From Candidatus Methanomethylophilaceae archaeon (lineage in GTDB: Archaea; Thermoplasmatota; Thermoplasmata; Methanomassiliicoccales; Methanomethylophilaceae), in assembly GCA_017455785.1 (NCBI GenBank), contig JAFSYZ010000235.1:1-5631 (forward strand): a DNA stretch of 5,631 nt. Reading direction: 5' to 3'. Both the position numbers and the translations under genes were made by a program. This document shows positions 5,630-5,631 of the stretch, piece after piece (the stretch's first letter is position 1; every line of letters begins with the position of its first letter). The notes under the pieces were generated by a model, which saw nothing but the letters and a program-made list of their open reading frames with translations, was not told where the DNA came from and made no database searches.

Positions 5630-5631
5630 AT

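Larger units (their letters stand above)
4800..5631 (+). ncRNA. Putative large structured non-coding RNA of unknown class (3' end beyond window)
   Basis: No credible protein gene occupies these 832 bases. The longest frames are Arg/Ser/Thr/Gly-rich, nearly leucine-free, lack ribosome sites and use codons unlike the neighbouring genes. Instead the strand folds into consecutive local hairpins: 4818-4840, 4844-4864 (GUAA loop), 4874-4902 (GAAA loop), 4981-4999, 5010-5030, 5032-5059, 5071-5119 with an inner 5-bp hairpin at 5084-5097, 5151-5166, 5227-5250, 5265-5287 (9 bp), 5302-5327, 5412-5448 (14 bp), 5448-5479, 5489-5518, 5524-5549 (GCGA loop) and 5616-5629 (GCGA loop). There is a promoter directly upstream, and no TTTT run from 4805 to 5631, so no archaeal terminator is reached. 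I see none of the conserved cores of RNase P RNA, SRP RNA, 5S/16S/23S rRNA or tRNA. Pairings were found by eye without energy calculation. Direction is inferred from the promoter and the GNRA loops, which read as GNRA only on this strand. Confidence 0.62.

Noticed and set aside
4800..5631. Group II intron, suggested by GNRA loops and short matches such as GTTAAGTC (4952) and ACGGGAAC (5546)
   Set aside because: The two matches are about 590 nt apart, unlike known introns. No domain V hairpin or reverse transcriptase is visible, and the region begins at a promoter rather than inside a gene. A downstream reverse transcriptase would reopen this.
4800..5631. RNase P RNA, SRP RNA or rRNA fragment
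   Set aside because: The conserved cores of these RNAs (for example the GAGGAAAGUC and ACAGAA regions of RNase P, the SRP GGAAG S-domain loop) are not present on either strand as far as I can read.

Overview
The window looks archaeal, most likely a methanogen-related Thermoplasmatota or Methanomassiliicoccales-type organism from a gut or sediment. This placement is inference. It rests on strong GGAGG ribosome-binding sites, a BRE/TATA-like promoter without a bacterial -35/-10 pair, a T-rich terminator, BspA-type repeat surface proteins, and a protein with the zinc-ribbon + PUA + PAPS-reductase-like layout known from archaeal families. No rRNA or marker gene is present to settle it.

Positions 1-4684 hold four co-directional, tightly packed genes that read as one operon. 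They are: the 3' end of a BspA-like leucine-rich-repeat surface protein with a C-terminal membrane anchor (1-890); an ABC-2 polysaccharide-exporter permease of the Wzm/TagG type (893-1684); its ATPase of the Wzt/TagH type fused to about 380 residues of Sel1-like repeats (1684-3675); and a zinc-ribbon/PUA protein whose C-terminal PAPS-reductase-like domain is shortened and has lost its nucleotide-binding loop (3680-4684). Junctions are +2, -1 and +4 nt, each with a Shine-Dalgarno site. The first three genes suggest export of a cell-surface glycan or glycoconjugate next to a surface adhesin. The fourth has no obvious link to export.

Positions 4685-4800 are an AT-rich intergenic region with a T-rich terminator, a 13-bp inverted repeat and a good archaeal promoter (TATA about 4773-4781).

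From about 4800 to the window edge (5631) there is no credible protein gene. The sequence is a dense series of hairpins, four of them capped by GNRA tetraloops. Several short motifs are repeated exactly, and no T-run of four or more interrupts it. I interpret this as the 5' part of a large (>830 nt) structured non-coding RNA. It matches no RNA class I can recognise (not rRNA, RNase P RNA, SRP RNA or tRNA) and is the most interesting item in the window.
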